Positions 46,862 through 57,309 of a DNA stretch of 64,000 nucleotides are shown here, piece after piece. Origin of the DNA: Hyphodiscus hymeniophilus (Eukaryota > Ascomycota > Leotiomycetes > Helotiales > Hyphodiscaceae); contig VNKQ01000018.1 in NCBI GenBank assembly GCA_016508695.1, positions 992,001 to 1,056,000 on the forward strand, written 5' to 3'. Each line of letters opens with the position of its first letter. The stretch's first letter is position 1. The translations under genes and the position numbers were made by a program. Under the pieces are notes generated by a model, which worked only from the letters and a program-made list of their open reading frames with translations, was not told the DNA's origin and ran no database searches.

Positions 46862-47693
46862 TGCTGGTGAAGTTTATGATTGTCGAAGAAGACAAGTCAC
46901 ACTTCTGAAGGAGGAGACCTTCTTATGTGAATAAGACTCGGGGACTAGTAAGGCAAAAAGAATAATAAGAGAATAAAGTCTTTTGTGAGTGGGGCATGGA
47001 GACAGAGTTATGACATACCGGTACGCCCTTCTGATGACTGAAGGGAGCTAAACATGCTCGGGGGGCTGGTTGGCATAAGTGCCCGACCAAAAGCTGCACA
47101 TCATTTGGATCACCACATTTTCAGGCCAGAAGAGTCCCGCCGATACAGAATAGGTTCGTAGTTCCCAATCCCGTACTTGGTGCATGTATGACGAGCCGGT
47201 ACCCCACTTTTGAACGCCGTACTTTGATGCCGTTTCGAGCAGCAAATCAATTCCCATTTGCATACAAGCTTTCAGTAAAGTTGCAAATTGCTCTTTCCAA
47301 TGTCAAGCGCAAAATAAAGGCAAATATATGAGCGCTCTTCTGTAGTGTGCTCCTGCTATTCGTGGCCGAAATCAGATCGGAAGTCAAGAGCTTAAACACA
47401 AAATGCTTGGCGAAGCCGCAACGGAAAGTTTGTTAAGACAATGCGTCTATATATCTCTATTTTCGGATGTCATTGCAGTGAATTAGAGAAAAGCTCATGT
47501 GAGGTGGGACTCGAAGTTGATTTAAACATTCTTAATTGAGGTCAAACCGTGACCATTGCTAAAGCTAGAGTTCATCTTATTTGATACGCATGAAGCTGGT
47601 TTGCCACCAAAGGACCTTATAATTGAAGAGAGTCCCTATTTGAATAAGACTGAATTATCGTCGGGGTTTCGGAATTCGTTTTCTCTCTCTGCT
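46862..47693. other. Intergenic, nothing recognised
   Basis: Promoter side of the MFS gene and 3' side of the monooxygenase gene. Short open frames here have no family features. Confidence 0.4.
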
Positions 47694-50011
47694 CTAGTCG
47701 AGTTGTAGAAGCTTGAAAAGATACTTGCTGAAGTCAAGCAGAGCGGTGAATACATAAAGAATGGCGCTGAGAGTTCCGAACAGAGCGATTGGGATGGCTG
47801 ACAAAGTGAAGTGGCCTGTGATATATCAGCAAGTCTGGCTGTGCTTTTGAATGCTCTTCTCGACTTACCAAAGAAACCTCGGCGACGAGTAATCGTCTCC
47901 CAGATCTCGGTCTCCATGATATGCTGAGCTCCAGCACATTTCCATGGTCCAACTAAGCGAAACTTGGGGTTGACATTAGCACCAAGAGCCCACACCATGA
48001 CCATCTTCCAACCCATGGAAAAGACCTCAGTGAACGATGGTGCAGTACCCATGTCAAGAGCAAGCTGGTATACATAGCTCTCATGATCAACACCGTATTG
48101 GATGCGGCTTGTGGAAGAGGTATGGAGGCGGTAGTGGTCCTCTGCTTTGAGTGGGACGGGCAAGCGTTGAAGTAAGTTCAAGATCCAAGTTTGGGCTTGC
48201 ATCTCAGCAAGTGGCGGGATAGCACCTGAATTAAAATTAGATTGGTAAATTTCGAGGAGTAAGAAAATGATTACCAAAGCTTGGACGAACGAATCCGATG
48301 AAACCGACAGTCTCGTCGTTCAGCCTCCAAATGCTACGAATTGATGCATCTTGAGGAGTTGGATAGGTACTGTCAAGGAACGAGAACTTTTGGGTGTAGC
48401 CGGTTGCAAGGATTACAATATCAGGTTGGCAGATACGCAACTTCATTGTCTCTGCTTCGGGTCGGCCGTTTTCCACGAAAGAAATGATACCCTTTGGATC
48501 GATTCCCTTGGGAAAAGGTGCTAGATGAATCTTGCGGCCATGAGTTTCAACGAGAGGGATTTGGACAATACCTGATCGAATCTTGTTGAAGAGAGTGTTG
48601 GTACGATACTGCGAGCTGATGTATGGCATGGCTTTGGTAGATTTGTTGAAAAAAACTAAACGAAATTTAGAAAGAGCGCGGGATTATTGATGGGAGAATA
48701 TGCACTCTTGGATGCATGATAGCGCTCGGGAGAGATTTCTCCAACCCATTGATCAAGACCAGCATGAGTACCGGAGACAAGAGCAACAGTCCATTTCGCA
48801 AATTTGTCATAGTATGACCAGGGCAATGACGACTCTCTAAGGAGAGGATGGACATATGCAGTATCGAACAAGCTTGCTGCGCCAACATCATAAGGCACAT
48901 TCAAGGGTGTAGAGCTGGGCTTCATTCCAAAGAAGATAGGCTCCGGAGCACGCTGCGCAACATGGAATTGTAATTAGCCTTTGAACGACCAGGTGACGCG
49001 ATCAGAGTAAGAATTCATCGAAGGAGTGGTCTATAACAACATACCTTGGGAGCAACATGGAAACCGTCACGGTGGCTCAAAGTAACAGACTTGGTATTGC
49101 CAGTCACAGCCATGTACGCAATATCCATACCGGTCTCTCCACTACCTATAATAAGAATATCCTTGCCAACACCAAATTGTGTGGGGTTCTTGAAATCGGA
49201 TGAGTGGATGACCGTGGGAATATTCTCAATCCCTTCAATGATCGGGATATTGGGTGTGACATGGAGTCCAGAACAAATTGCAATGGCGTCGCATGTCCAG
49301 GACTTTTTCTGGCCATCCTGCACGTAGAAGACAACATGACCACCCTTCTCCGCACGCTCGACTTTGGTAACGGGAGTGTGCAAGTGGATATAGCTCGCGA
49401 GTCCAAAATCTTTCGTGTAGCCCTCAAGGTAATTACAGTAAGCTTCTGCAGACAAGAAATCGGGGGCATTCGGGGGATATCGATAGTCGGAGAAGGTGGT
49501 AAGCTGGCGGGAAGAGACAAGCTGAGCCATAGTCAAGGTTGTCAGTCTTACTCCTGCAAGGGGCTGATAGCTGTTGCGAGCAGTTAAGACCGCAACATTA
49601 GAGTGCTTCAGAACGCCAGGAAGCCCTCGGACTTACCTCAGCATTCTCATAAACACGGTATTTGAACGTTCCACCAACACTGTCTTTGGCTTCAAACAAT
49701 TTGGCTTCGATGGGTTTCATGCCGGTGAAGAATTTATGCGCAGTGCTCAGATATTTCAGAGTAACAAGGCCCGAAGGTCCTCCACCACTAGAGTTCCCAC
49801 AAGTCAGCGATCTGGAGCCAGAGACTTGAGAGAAGAAGAGAGATTATGAACGCAGAATGTAAACCCTCAATGGATAAAAGGGTTCCACAGGATCTCAGAA
49901 CGTAATCCAAGAATTTAGAAGTTGACTGTGGTTCAAGAAGGCGACAAATGGCCGCTCCAGGCTGAATACAGTTGCCAGGTTGGACTGCTCTTACATGACT
50001 GCAACACGCAT
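47694..50011 (-). CDS. Flavin-containing monooxygenase
   Basis: FMO-type enzyme of 583 aa in seven exons: 50011-49995, 49787-49637, 49521-49045, 48952-48706, 48655-48275, 48225-47869 and 47815-47694. It oxygenates nucleophilic N or S using FAD and NADPH. The FAD site is VAVIGGGPSGL, split by intron 1 after a 17-nt first coding exon; NADPH site ILIIGSGETGMD; the FMO motif LATGY lies in VILATGYTQKF. The C-terminus is a hydrophobic helix (IPIALFGTLSAILYVFTALL), as in membrane-anchored FMOs. All seven exons join in phase, so the gene seems intact, unlike its two neighbours. Confidence 0.87.
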
Positions 50012-52096
50012 GCTGACTTCTTTCAATCTTTGTTAGTATTGGTATTGGTACTGTAGAGACAATGGGTCACTCTGCAAGTCCGACGCTGGTTGATTTGTTT
50101 GTACCTATTGAAGAACGTGAAAATGAGGGATTACCTTTGTTTTGTACAGTACAGAAAAGGACAGTGCGAGTGAGCTCCTACCATCGTGCCCTGTTGCCTT
50201 CGTCTTCCAATCCAGGCCTAACCTTCCGTCTTCCGTCCTCTCATAAGCGAATAATTCACCCTTCAGCTTACTGCACGCCTAACTACTTTCAAAAAGCTTG
50301 ACAATACCATAAGCTTAGCTCATAATTTGTTGAAACTTCCTTTGTTATACGTGTGACTCACGGACAGTAGTGTGTCTTCTTTGGGATCAATAGGAGGAGG
50401 TAGTCACATAGTAACAAAGCCCACGATCAAGAGGCTTGAAATTCTAGACGCTATTATGCATTTGATCTTCCTCAAACGATTCTTAAGATGGTCAATGGTG
50501 CTAGCGTCATTGAATCAATCGATGTATATTCGATTTCCATGGTTCTACTCCAAATTCCCCTCGCCAAGAAATGTACGGCAAATGCAATACAAGTCACATC
50601 ACCTTTTCCCTCAAAGCGTGGAACTCAGCACTAACTAAGAAATGTTCGACACATTTTGAGACACAGCCAATTGTCTTAACTTTGCGTATCCATTTCGATT
50701 CAAAGACTATTGAGATTGATCCTAGGAAGCCGTGGGAGCTTTACGTAAATAGCAAATTAACCTCATTAGGTGTACACACACGATAAACCAACAGTGAATA
50801 TCCCCGTATTGGCTAGAGCTACTAGTATTTGCTCTCAATAAGCGTTCTCAAATTGGAAGATTCACTTTAGACACAGCTAGTACCCACCGCAGCAATATAT
50901 TTGACGTACGTTTCCATAACATCATCATCTGCGTAAGGCAGGTATTTAACTTGAAGAGACTTATCAAATGCGGCGTTCTACGACCCGAAAACAATTGAAT
51001 TGATTAATATGAATGGGAAGCTGGTATAACTTACCGAAAGGAAGAGAGAAGGTAATGATATCCGCATTGATATGGGAGAATTGGTACTGCACTGCTGAGG
51101 AAAGGGGAGTAGTTGGACTAGGCATCTTTGAAAGGCGGCGTAGGCTGTTCGCGCTACTCCCGCTGCTCCAGCCTCCAGCAGGCGGACACTGCTATCCTTG
51201 AGCCAGATCTCGAAAATTCAGGGAAGGTTCACTACTGCTATCAACTAGCCGGAAGAAAGATAGGTGCTCATTAGAACTCTATTAATTGGATGAAGAAATA
51301 TGCCTACCTAAGGTACCTAGGTTATGATGGCATCTAACACATCACGTGATATCTAAATAAGATGAAACTTCAAACTCGACTGCTAGATTGCTCAGAACGA
51401 ACACTTCATGAGAGACTGAGAGAGCGGTTTCCATTTTTGCGTCGGATTGTTGAGGCTCTCTATCACACCGCAAATCATAATATCCCAAATCTCTGCGAGC
51501 CATAGGAGTGAGAACCTCCTGCTGCATTTAATACCCGATAAATGGTCATCTTCTGTGTTTGCTTTTGGCTCCAGTCAACTCTACACACGCATCGAACAAC
51601 ACTGCAGGAAAGCTGTTAAAATCCCTCCAACGACTATTCACTCTTGAGAGAAATTTTTTTTGGAGTTCAAAGTTACGCCAAGCGCAATCCCGTCTTGGTG
51701 GCTTCGTACTCAGTTGATTTTCCATGAAAATATCAAGATTTATGAAAAGCTGTCATGAGCCATCAGGTTGGGCATTTCTCAACGGGCCACGTGTCACCTG
51801 ACACACGACATGCTGCCGAGTATTCGACCCTGTGCTTCTGCGAATTGAAGACTCTTATGCAAACGTCACTTATTAAGACTAAACGACTAGCTTGACGGAC
51901 AATATGACAGGTCGAGTGGACCAATGATAGAAAAGGCGCTCAATATGAGCCAAAGCAAACACCGTTGGGCAATGAGTCAAAAGACTGTTGCCCGCAGAAC
52001 AATATCGTAGTCAATATGTGTGTGATTCCAACGCATCAAGGACCAGGACACATAAAACAGGTCTAGAAGTTTTGAAGCTGGACGCAAAATTAAAGC
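50012..52096. other. 2.1-kb gap without a recognised gene
   Basis: Several small open frames exist but none shows family features or codon-like composition. It holds the palindrome ATCACGTGAT (51341-51350) and a nearby repeat-like CCTAAGGTACCTAGG (51307-51321). No transposon remnant or RIP-like composition is obvious. Confidence 0.5.
51341..51350. promoter_or_regulatory. ATCACGTGAT palindrome (bHLH-type site)
   Basis: Perfect 10-bp palindrome around CACGTG, about 750 nt from the nearest gene start. Site type is from motif alone. Confidence 0.3.
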
Positions 52097-53338
52097 ATGG
52101 ATACTTCCGCCATAGATAAGCGTATGGAGCCTGAGCGAGAAAAATACGGCTCTAGCAGGTCGACCACTTCGTCCCAGTCCAGTTCTGAAGACAGGAAAAG
52201 CCATATATCGTACTCACCCAACTCGAGTTCACCGCCAATAATGTTTCGAATGCCCCGAAACGAACCCATCGGCTGGGAACCGGCCGTGCCAAGACTTTCA
52301 TTTATGGAAGACTCGAGAACACGAAGCTTTCCCCAAATCATACTTCTACCTGCGCGTGTTCCCTATATGGACAGCACCGGTACAAGCACAGATAGACCTG
52401 AAGAAGTAGCAGAACGGGCGAAGTCTGTGCGAGACACGAACACCAACACGAACACGCCTGAGATCCTGTTTCCGTCTCCATCTAGTTTGCTAGGAGTAGC
52501 GGAAGAAGCCAAGTCTCGGATTATAGGGAAAGCATCCCTTCGGGAGGGTGTATTCGCGCACTATCCCTCCACCCTCTCGCTCGATGACAACGCTTCAGAT
52601 GATCACAGCAGTCCAAAACATTCATTAATCACTCCGTCTCCATCAGAACTCGAGCTCTGCCTTCCTGAAGATGCAGAACTTCCTCTTGAAGCTGACGTCG
52701 ACAGCAGCCAAGGCAAAATCGAAGCCTACGAACCATCTCGGCCAAACCTTGATTTTACCACATCATGGCGAACCCCACTCCACGGGGAAGTTCACAGAGC
52801 CTATATTCCGCCCTCCTGTGAAACCGACTCCGAACCCTCCCACCACAGTCCGAATAGCCCTCTCTCTCATTCAGAAAACGACTTCTGCTGTTTCGGCCAC
52901 CAAGACCCCCTACCTGAGAATCGCAATGGAGATCGTTGGTTCAAACCAGAAGGCGTGAATTTGATCTGGCCGTATCGAACAGCCTTCGCCGACGTCTACA
53001 AGCCCACGGTTGAGCCTCCTCAGGGAACAGATCAGCCACAATCCAGTCCTGGCGCTCGTGGTCCAGAGCGTAGGAATGCATTTGCGATCCCAGTAAATAA
53101 AGTCGAGCACCAAAATTCATCTTGGCCGCGAAATGATGCGCAACTGCTCGTCAACCTCGAGGTGTATTTGGATAGCCTTGAAGATTTCACGCCGGGGACA
53201 TTGAGTTTGGTTTGGAGCCCATCTGCTACGGATGCGAGTGTTGAGGAGGAGAGGACTGTTGTGTATGAGGTGAAGCTTCCTCCTCCTCAAAAGCCAGGTG
53301 TTGTAGGGTATCCTACTACTTACAGGGCATTTCTTTGA
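52097..53338 (+). CDS. Hypothetical protein, largely disordered
   Basis: Single-exon frame of 413 aa that I do not recognise. It is Ser/Pro/Glu-rich with short conserved-looking islands: PPIMFRMPRNEPIGWEPAVP near residue 50, DRWFKPEGVNLIWPYRTAF near 285, and a C-terminal segment DAQLLVNLEVYLDSLEDFTP. No signal peptide, membrane helix or catalytic motif is visible. The even codon use and length argue for a real gene; restricted distribution is likely. Tail-to-tail with Rrn9, 113 nt apart. Confidence 0.6.
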   Translation: MDTSAIDKRMEPEREKYGSSRSTTSSQSSSEDRKSHISYSPNSSSPPIMFRMPRNEPIGWEPAVPRLSFMEDSRTRSFPQIILLPARVPYMDSTGTSTDRPEEVAERAKSVRDTNTNTNTPEILFPSPSSLLGVAEEAKSRIIGKASLREGVFAHYPSTLSLDDNASDDHSSPKHSLITPSPSELELCLPEDAELPLEADVDSSQGKIEAYEPSRPNLDFTTSWRTPLHGEVHRAYIPPSCETDSEPSHHSPNSPLSHSENDFCCFGHQDPLPENRNGDRWFKPEGVNLIWPYRTAFADVYKPTVEPPQGTDQPQSSPGARGPERRNAFAIPVNKVEHQNSSWPRNDAQLLVNLEVYLDSLEDFTPGTLSLVWSPSATDASVEEERTVVYEVKLPPPQKPGVVGYPTTYRAFL

Positions 53339-53451
53339 TGTTGGAAATCTAGGAGTGGGTAGAGAAGCTCTCGTCGATTTCCTGCATGATACAAGTAGTC
53401 AATTAAACGCTATTCATGAAAATAGGGTTTTGTGCTTACAGTGACCGAACT

Positions 53452-55239
53452 TTAAGGCTCAGAAACATCCTGCTCGCCACTTCGCTCATCATCCTCGTTA
53501 CCCGAGCCCCAGCTGGAAGTTCTGTTTTCTTCCCCACTGCTCTCACCCCCATCATCTTCACTGTCATCAGAAGCCATTGCCGCCTTCATACTCTTCGTTC
53601 CTTTTGCTTTACCCTCACCACGGAGCCCCCGTTTGTACCTCATAAGCTCCAGAAATCCATCATTGTGTACCGCACCATCCATCATCTCGTCATCTAGCAG
53701 TTCATCAATCTCAGACTTTTTCATACCATGGTCTTTCGCCATATGTCCCCGTAGCCCAGCAACGAACTCATAACCACCCTGACTCCTCCTCCGACAAACT
53801 TCAATAGGACAATACCATGAGTCCGTATCAAGTCGAGCCTGCAAGTTGAATTCACCCGGCCTGGACATGTCAATCTCAGATTCGGCAGCACTACTTTCAG
53901 AGCTGCCCTCCGTCTCTCCATAATCTGGAATCGTATCAGGAAGGTAAGCCGTAGAAAAGTCATCCTCGTCTCTAAAGCCGGTCTCATGCATCGTTCTCAG
54001 AGTCATCCCTTCCCCAAACAAATCTACACACCGTCTTGTAGCTCTCTCAACCACATCCGCACTAAAGCCCACCATCGCCGCCGCCCCGAGAATCTCACTC
54101 CAATCCCTTAACCCCAATCTCTTCAGTCTCGAAACCCTCGACTCCTCTTCCGTCGCCCAATTCACAGGGGATTTCCTGCTCTTCGAAGAAGCGGCGGACG
54201 GTGACCTACGCTCTGAAATTTGTTCGAGTGTCCCGAATGAGGGGAGCGGCTTCTTCTGGATGCGCGCTATGCGGATAAGGTAATTTTCCTGAGACTCACC
54301 CTCGATACGTGGATACACTTTCTGGGGACGCCCAATGTGTGTTTTCTTTGCACGGAAGAGCGAGGTGGGATCAGATGCGGAAGTTGGATCAGGATTTTTC
54401 TTCTGGAGGAGAGGTAAGTTGGCGAATTTACGGGGGCGACCACGGGGTCGTTTAGCGGGTGATCCTTCGTCGAGAACAGATTCGTCATCTGTGGTGGCAT
54501 CAGAACGGGATGTGATTTGGTGGCAGTTCTCTCGGGTGTGGTGAAGTGTCATAAGGAGCATGTCGAGTTGGGCGAGGTTATGGCGAATGGAGGGACGCAG
54601 GAGATCAGCTGATCGGGCGTCGTCTGCTGAAATGATTGGTTTCAACCGTGGTTTGGGTTCAGGAGCCTCGGAAAGCTTCTTGATCCCAGTATTGATCTTA
54701 AATCCTTCGGGTTCGTGCTTGTCCGAATCAAAATTCTCGTCCTCACCCGCCTCCTCTCCCGCCTCCTCTCGTGACTCAAACCTATGCCTCGCCTCCCTGA
54801 TCGTAATAGCTAGCAACTCCTCCTCCAGCTCACCACTCATCTTCCCACTTTCTAAGCTTTTGAGAGTCCACAAGTCATGCTCGTCCTCCTCTCTCACAAT
54901 CTCGCCTTCCCTTGGAACCTCATCTGGGCTCATTGGCCATGCAGTCCACGCTTTCGGTGGGGACCATCCCATACCCTCACCCTCCTCATCAAAGACATCG
55001 CCCCTCTCTTTCCTTACCCAAAACTGTCTGGCGCGACGTTTCAAAGCGTGAGCATTGTAAAGATGTATTGAGAGATTTTGATTCTGAAGTTGATCGATAG
55101 AAGAGGCTAGACCACGTTCGTCCGAAATGAGATGGAGGTATGTGGAGGAGTTGCCCTCCCAGCGGTTTGGACGCCGGGGCGGTGGTGACACGGAGGAGAA
55201 ATCAGAATTTGAATCTGATTCTGGCCTCTGAAGGTTCAT
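53452..55239 (-). CDS. RRN9: RNA polymerase I initiation factor Rrn9-like
   Basis: Single exon, 595 aa. The N-terminal block NRWEGNSSTYLHLISDERGL, ASSIDQLQNQNLSIHLYNAH and ALKRRARQFW is the Rrn9 domain. Yeast Rrn9 is part of the upstream activating factor that recruits Pol I to rDNA. Further on are acidic stretches, an AT-hook-like PAKRPRGRPRKF, a block VSRLKRLGLRDWSEILGAAA, a C2H2-like CPIEVCRR...HMAKDH segment (about residues 475-510), and a Glu/Ser-rich acidic tail. The C-terminal part is not in yeast Rrn9 but fits filamentous-fungal homologues. A CACGTG lies about 80 nt upstream of the start. Confidence 0.85.
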   Translation of the reverse strand: MNLQRPESDSNSDFSSVSPPPRRPNRWEGNSSTYLHLISDERGLASSIDQLQNQNLSIHLYNAHALKRRARQFWVRKERGDVFDEEGEGMGWSPPKAWTAWPMSPDEVPREGEIVREEDEHDLWTLKSLESGKMSGELEEELLAITIREARHRFESREEAGEEAGEDENFDSDKHEPEGFKINTGIKKLSEAPEPKPRLKPIISADDARSADLLRPSIRHNLAQLDMLLMTLHHTRENCHQITSRSDATTDDESVLDEGSPAKRPRGRPRKFANLPLLQKKNPDPTSASDPTSLFRAKKTHIGRPQKVYPRIEGESQENYLIRIARIQKKPLPSFGTLEQISERRSPSAASSKSRKSPVNWATEEESRVSRLKRLGLRDWSEILGAAAMVGFSADVVERATRRCVDLFGEGMTLRTMHETGFRDEDDFSTAYLPDTIPDYGETEGSSESSAAESEIDMSRPGEFNLQARLDTDSWYCPIEVCRRRSQGGYEFVAGLRGHMAKDHGMKKSEIDELLDDEMMDGAVHNDGFLELMRYKRGLRGEGKAKGTKSMKAAMASDDSEDDGGESSGEENRTSSWGSGNEDDERSGEQDVSEP

Positions 55240-55724
55240 TTTATTAGTTCAATATTATTGTTGTCGTGAGACAGGAAAGCAAAGTTCAAAAGCTTGAGTC
55301 TTGGAGGTTCAGTTTTATGTCACGTGTGGTTGAATCGACGCTAACCTAACTTGTCTCGCAAAGAGCAGCTATCAAATTAAGGTCTAGCTTGTCTGCTAAA
55401 GGCCTGCTTGACCAAATAACGGCTTGTGGATTTTGGCGGGACGGTATCTGGGGTTTACGCCACTAGATATAACAGAAACTAAGAATCCCCCTCCAATAAA
55501 CCCTGTTGCCTGATCTTACTGATCTTACCGCAGTGAGGATAGAAATCGAGATCGTATGATGTCCAGGATAGGCCCCAGCATGTGAGTGAGTTCATAGATT
55601 GATGGGTCGGTAGCAAAGGCACGTTTAACATGATGCTGCCGTAAGTCGTCCTGTTCACGTAAAGTCAATGTCATCAATAAATTCAGCGATCTGATATATT
55701 TACAATCCAACTGAGTTCTTACAC
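55240..55724. other. Intergenic, RRN9 promoter side
   Basis: Contains the CACGTG at 55321-55326; otherwise nothing recognised. Confidence 0.4.
55321..55326. promoter_or_regulatory. CACGTG element upstream of RRN9
   Basis: CACGTG in GTCACGTGTGG, 82-87 nt upstream of the RRN9 start. Possible bHLH site; motif evidence only. Confidence 0.3.
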
Positions 55725-57081
55725 TCATATTTGCCGTATCTCCTTGCCCTTCATTTCGGGTCTTTCTACCTCCCATTCGTCCCTTAATACTGCATAAAGC
55801 ACGTCCCCAACAAGCACACTTAGTCCCACGCTCCACACCAGTGTGATGGCATAGAAGAAGTTAGCATTGCCACTTCCCGCATAGATCCAGAGATAGTAAA
55901 ACGCTGGTCCAAGCAATGTTGCATAGAGTACGATTGAGGATTCCACGAATGTGTACCGCATTAATGGGAAGACGTGACGGTATAATGGCAGCATGGCAAG
56001 GAAGAGAGACGTATCCGATATGGATGGGTACGGTTTGAATATAGCGAATATCCCAAGTAGAATCGTGAGGACAAAGAGTGGTTGAGTACGAAGTCGTATT
56101 GTCAAGCCTCCAACATAGGATGATAAGTGGAGCCAAAATACCCCGAGGAAGAAATTTCGAAATGAGTCGAACATTTCAATGAAGAAGTACCACCAAAGGC
56201 CAACATTAGGTGTCAGATCTGGGAGGAGAAGCTGGATGCCGTATGTCGATTCAAGAAATTCCCACGACCCGGTGATCACGGAAGACATCTGCAGGAGGCC
56301 ATAGATCGAGCCTCCAACAGCTACCAAATTGCCTAACGCGAAGCCGAAAATGGAATCCCCCGGTTTAGAACGCCGGGTATCGTAGCATAGAAGTATAAGA
56401 GGAGGAAGGAGGAGTAGCGGATACATCGAGAGGTATGATGCGAAAGCTATGGCAAACATCGAAGTCATGGAAGCACCCACGACCGCCTTTGAGACGGCAT
56501 GAAGTATTGCACAAGTGGTGAAAACACTAGTCGGGCGGCCGATGCAGGTCGCAATTGTAAAAGGATTGAAAAGAAAGCTGGTGCAGGTTAGAAACGCCCA
56601 CTTTCCGTCATCACTGCACTTACGCTGCTGCAATGGACAAGCTGCTCCATCTCTTGTCCTTCCGCGGAGAAATGTAAAGCCTGGAGCACCCCGACACACC
56701 AGATTCCGCAATTTTCATGAGTGCGTTTGCACTCAAGAGATCGACCAGTATGTATAGTAGATATGTGAGAGTGGGGTATGTCGAAGAGCTCGGCAGGAGC
56801 GAGAAAAGAGGTAGAAGTAAAGGAGCTTGGTGGTAGACTCCGCCATCATATGGAGAGACATTGTGGTTATAGAGAAAGACACCTTCTTGTACTATTGAAC
56901 GTGAGCAGTTGGATCGGGTGCACAGAGGATTGCACACACATCTTTTGAAGCTTGTCACTGGGGTTGAGATCTCCACGCGTGCTGTCAATAGGTCGGGAAG
57001 GCCTGGGAATGAGGTGAAAAGTAAAAGGCGCACAGCAGCTGCAGCTCCAAAGATGGCAGCTTTCCTTCTGTCGATGCTCAT
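55725..57081 (-). CDS. GAB1: GPI transamidase subunit Gab1/PIG-U
   Basis: Three exons, 57081-56940, 56891-56624 and 56577-55725, give 420 aa. Polytopic ER membrane protein of the complex that attaches GPI anchors. Family blocks are VEISTPVTSFKRLQEG (rebuilt across intron 1, whose donor is GTGTGT), NHNVSPYDGGVYHQAPLLLP, FNPFTIATCIGRPTSVFT and VGLWWYFFIEMFDSFRNFF, which matches the conserved FEW/FR-type segment. Many hydrophobic helices span the rest. Start ATG 57081 faces NOP7, 228 bp away. Confidence 0.93.
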
Positions 57082-57309
57082 GTTGGAAGTTGGAAGAGTA
57101 AGACAATGAGTGGTAGTTGTCGAAAGCTTAGAAGTTTGAGACTCTTCTGATGTTGTTTGTCCTCGAATAGCTCGATGGACCGTGACGGAAACAAGGGTCA
57201 CTGCCGAGGTTTTACCGGCCGGGGAAAAAAAGTTCTCAGAGATCTTTTAGATCAGCCCCTCTGCCTCGATAATTCAACTGTCAGATCCAATCTCGAAAAT
57301 CCAACAGCA

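Noticed and set aside
50062..51201. Several 60-90-codon frames in the 2-kb gap
   Set aside because: They overlap in different frames, lack conserved blocks and show no splice pattern.
54560..55051. 163-codon serine-rich plus-strand frame opposite RRN9
   Set aside because: It is the antisense shadow of acidic and charged RRN9 codons.
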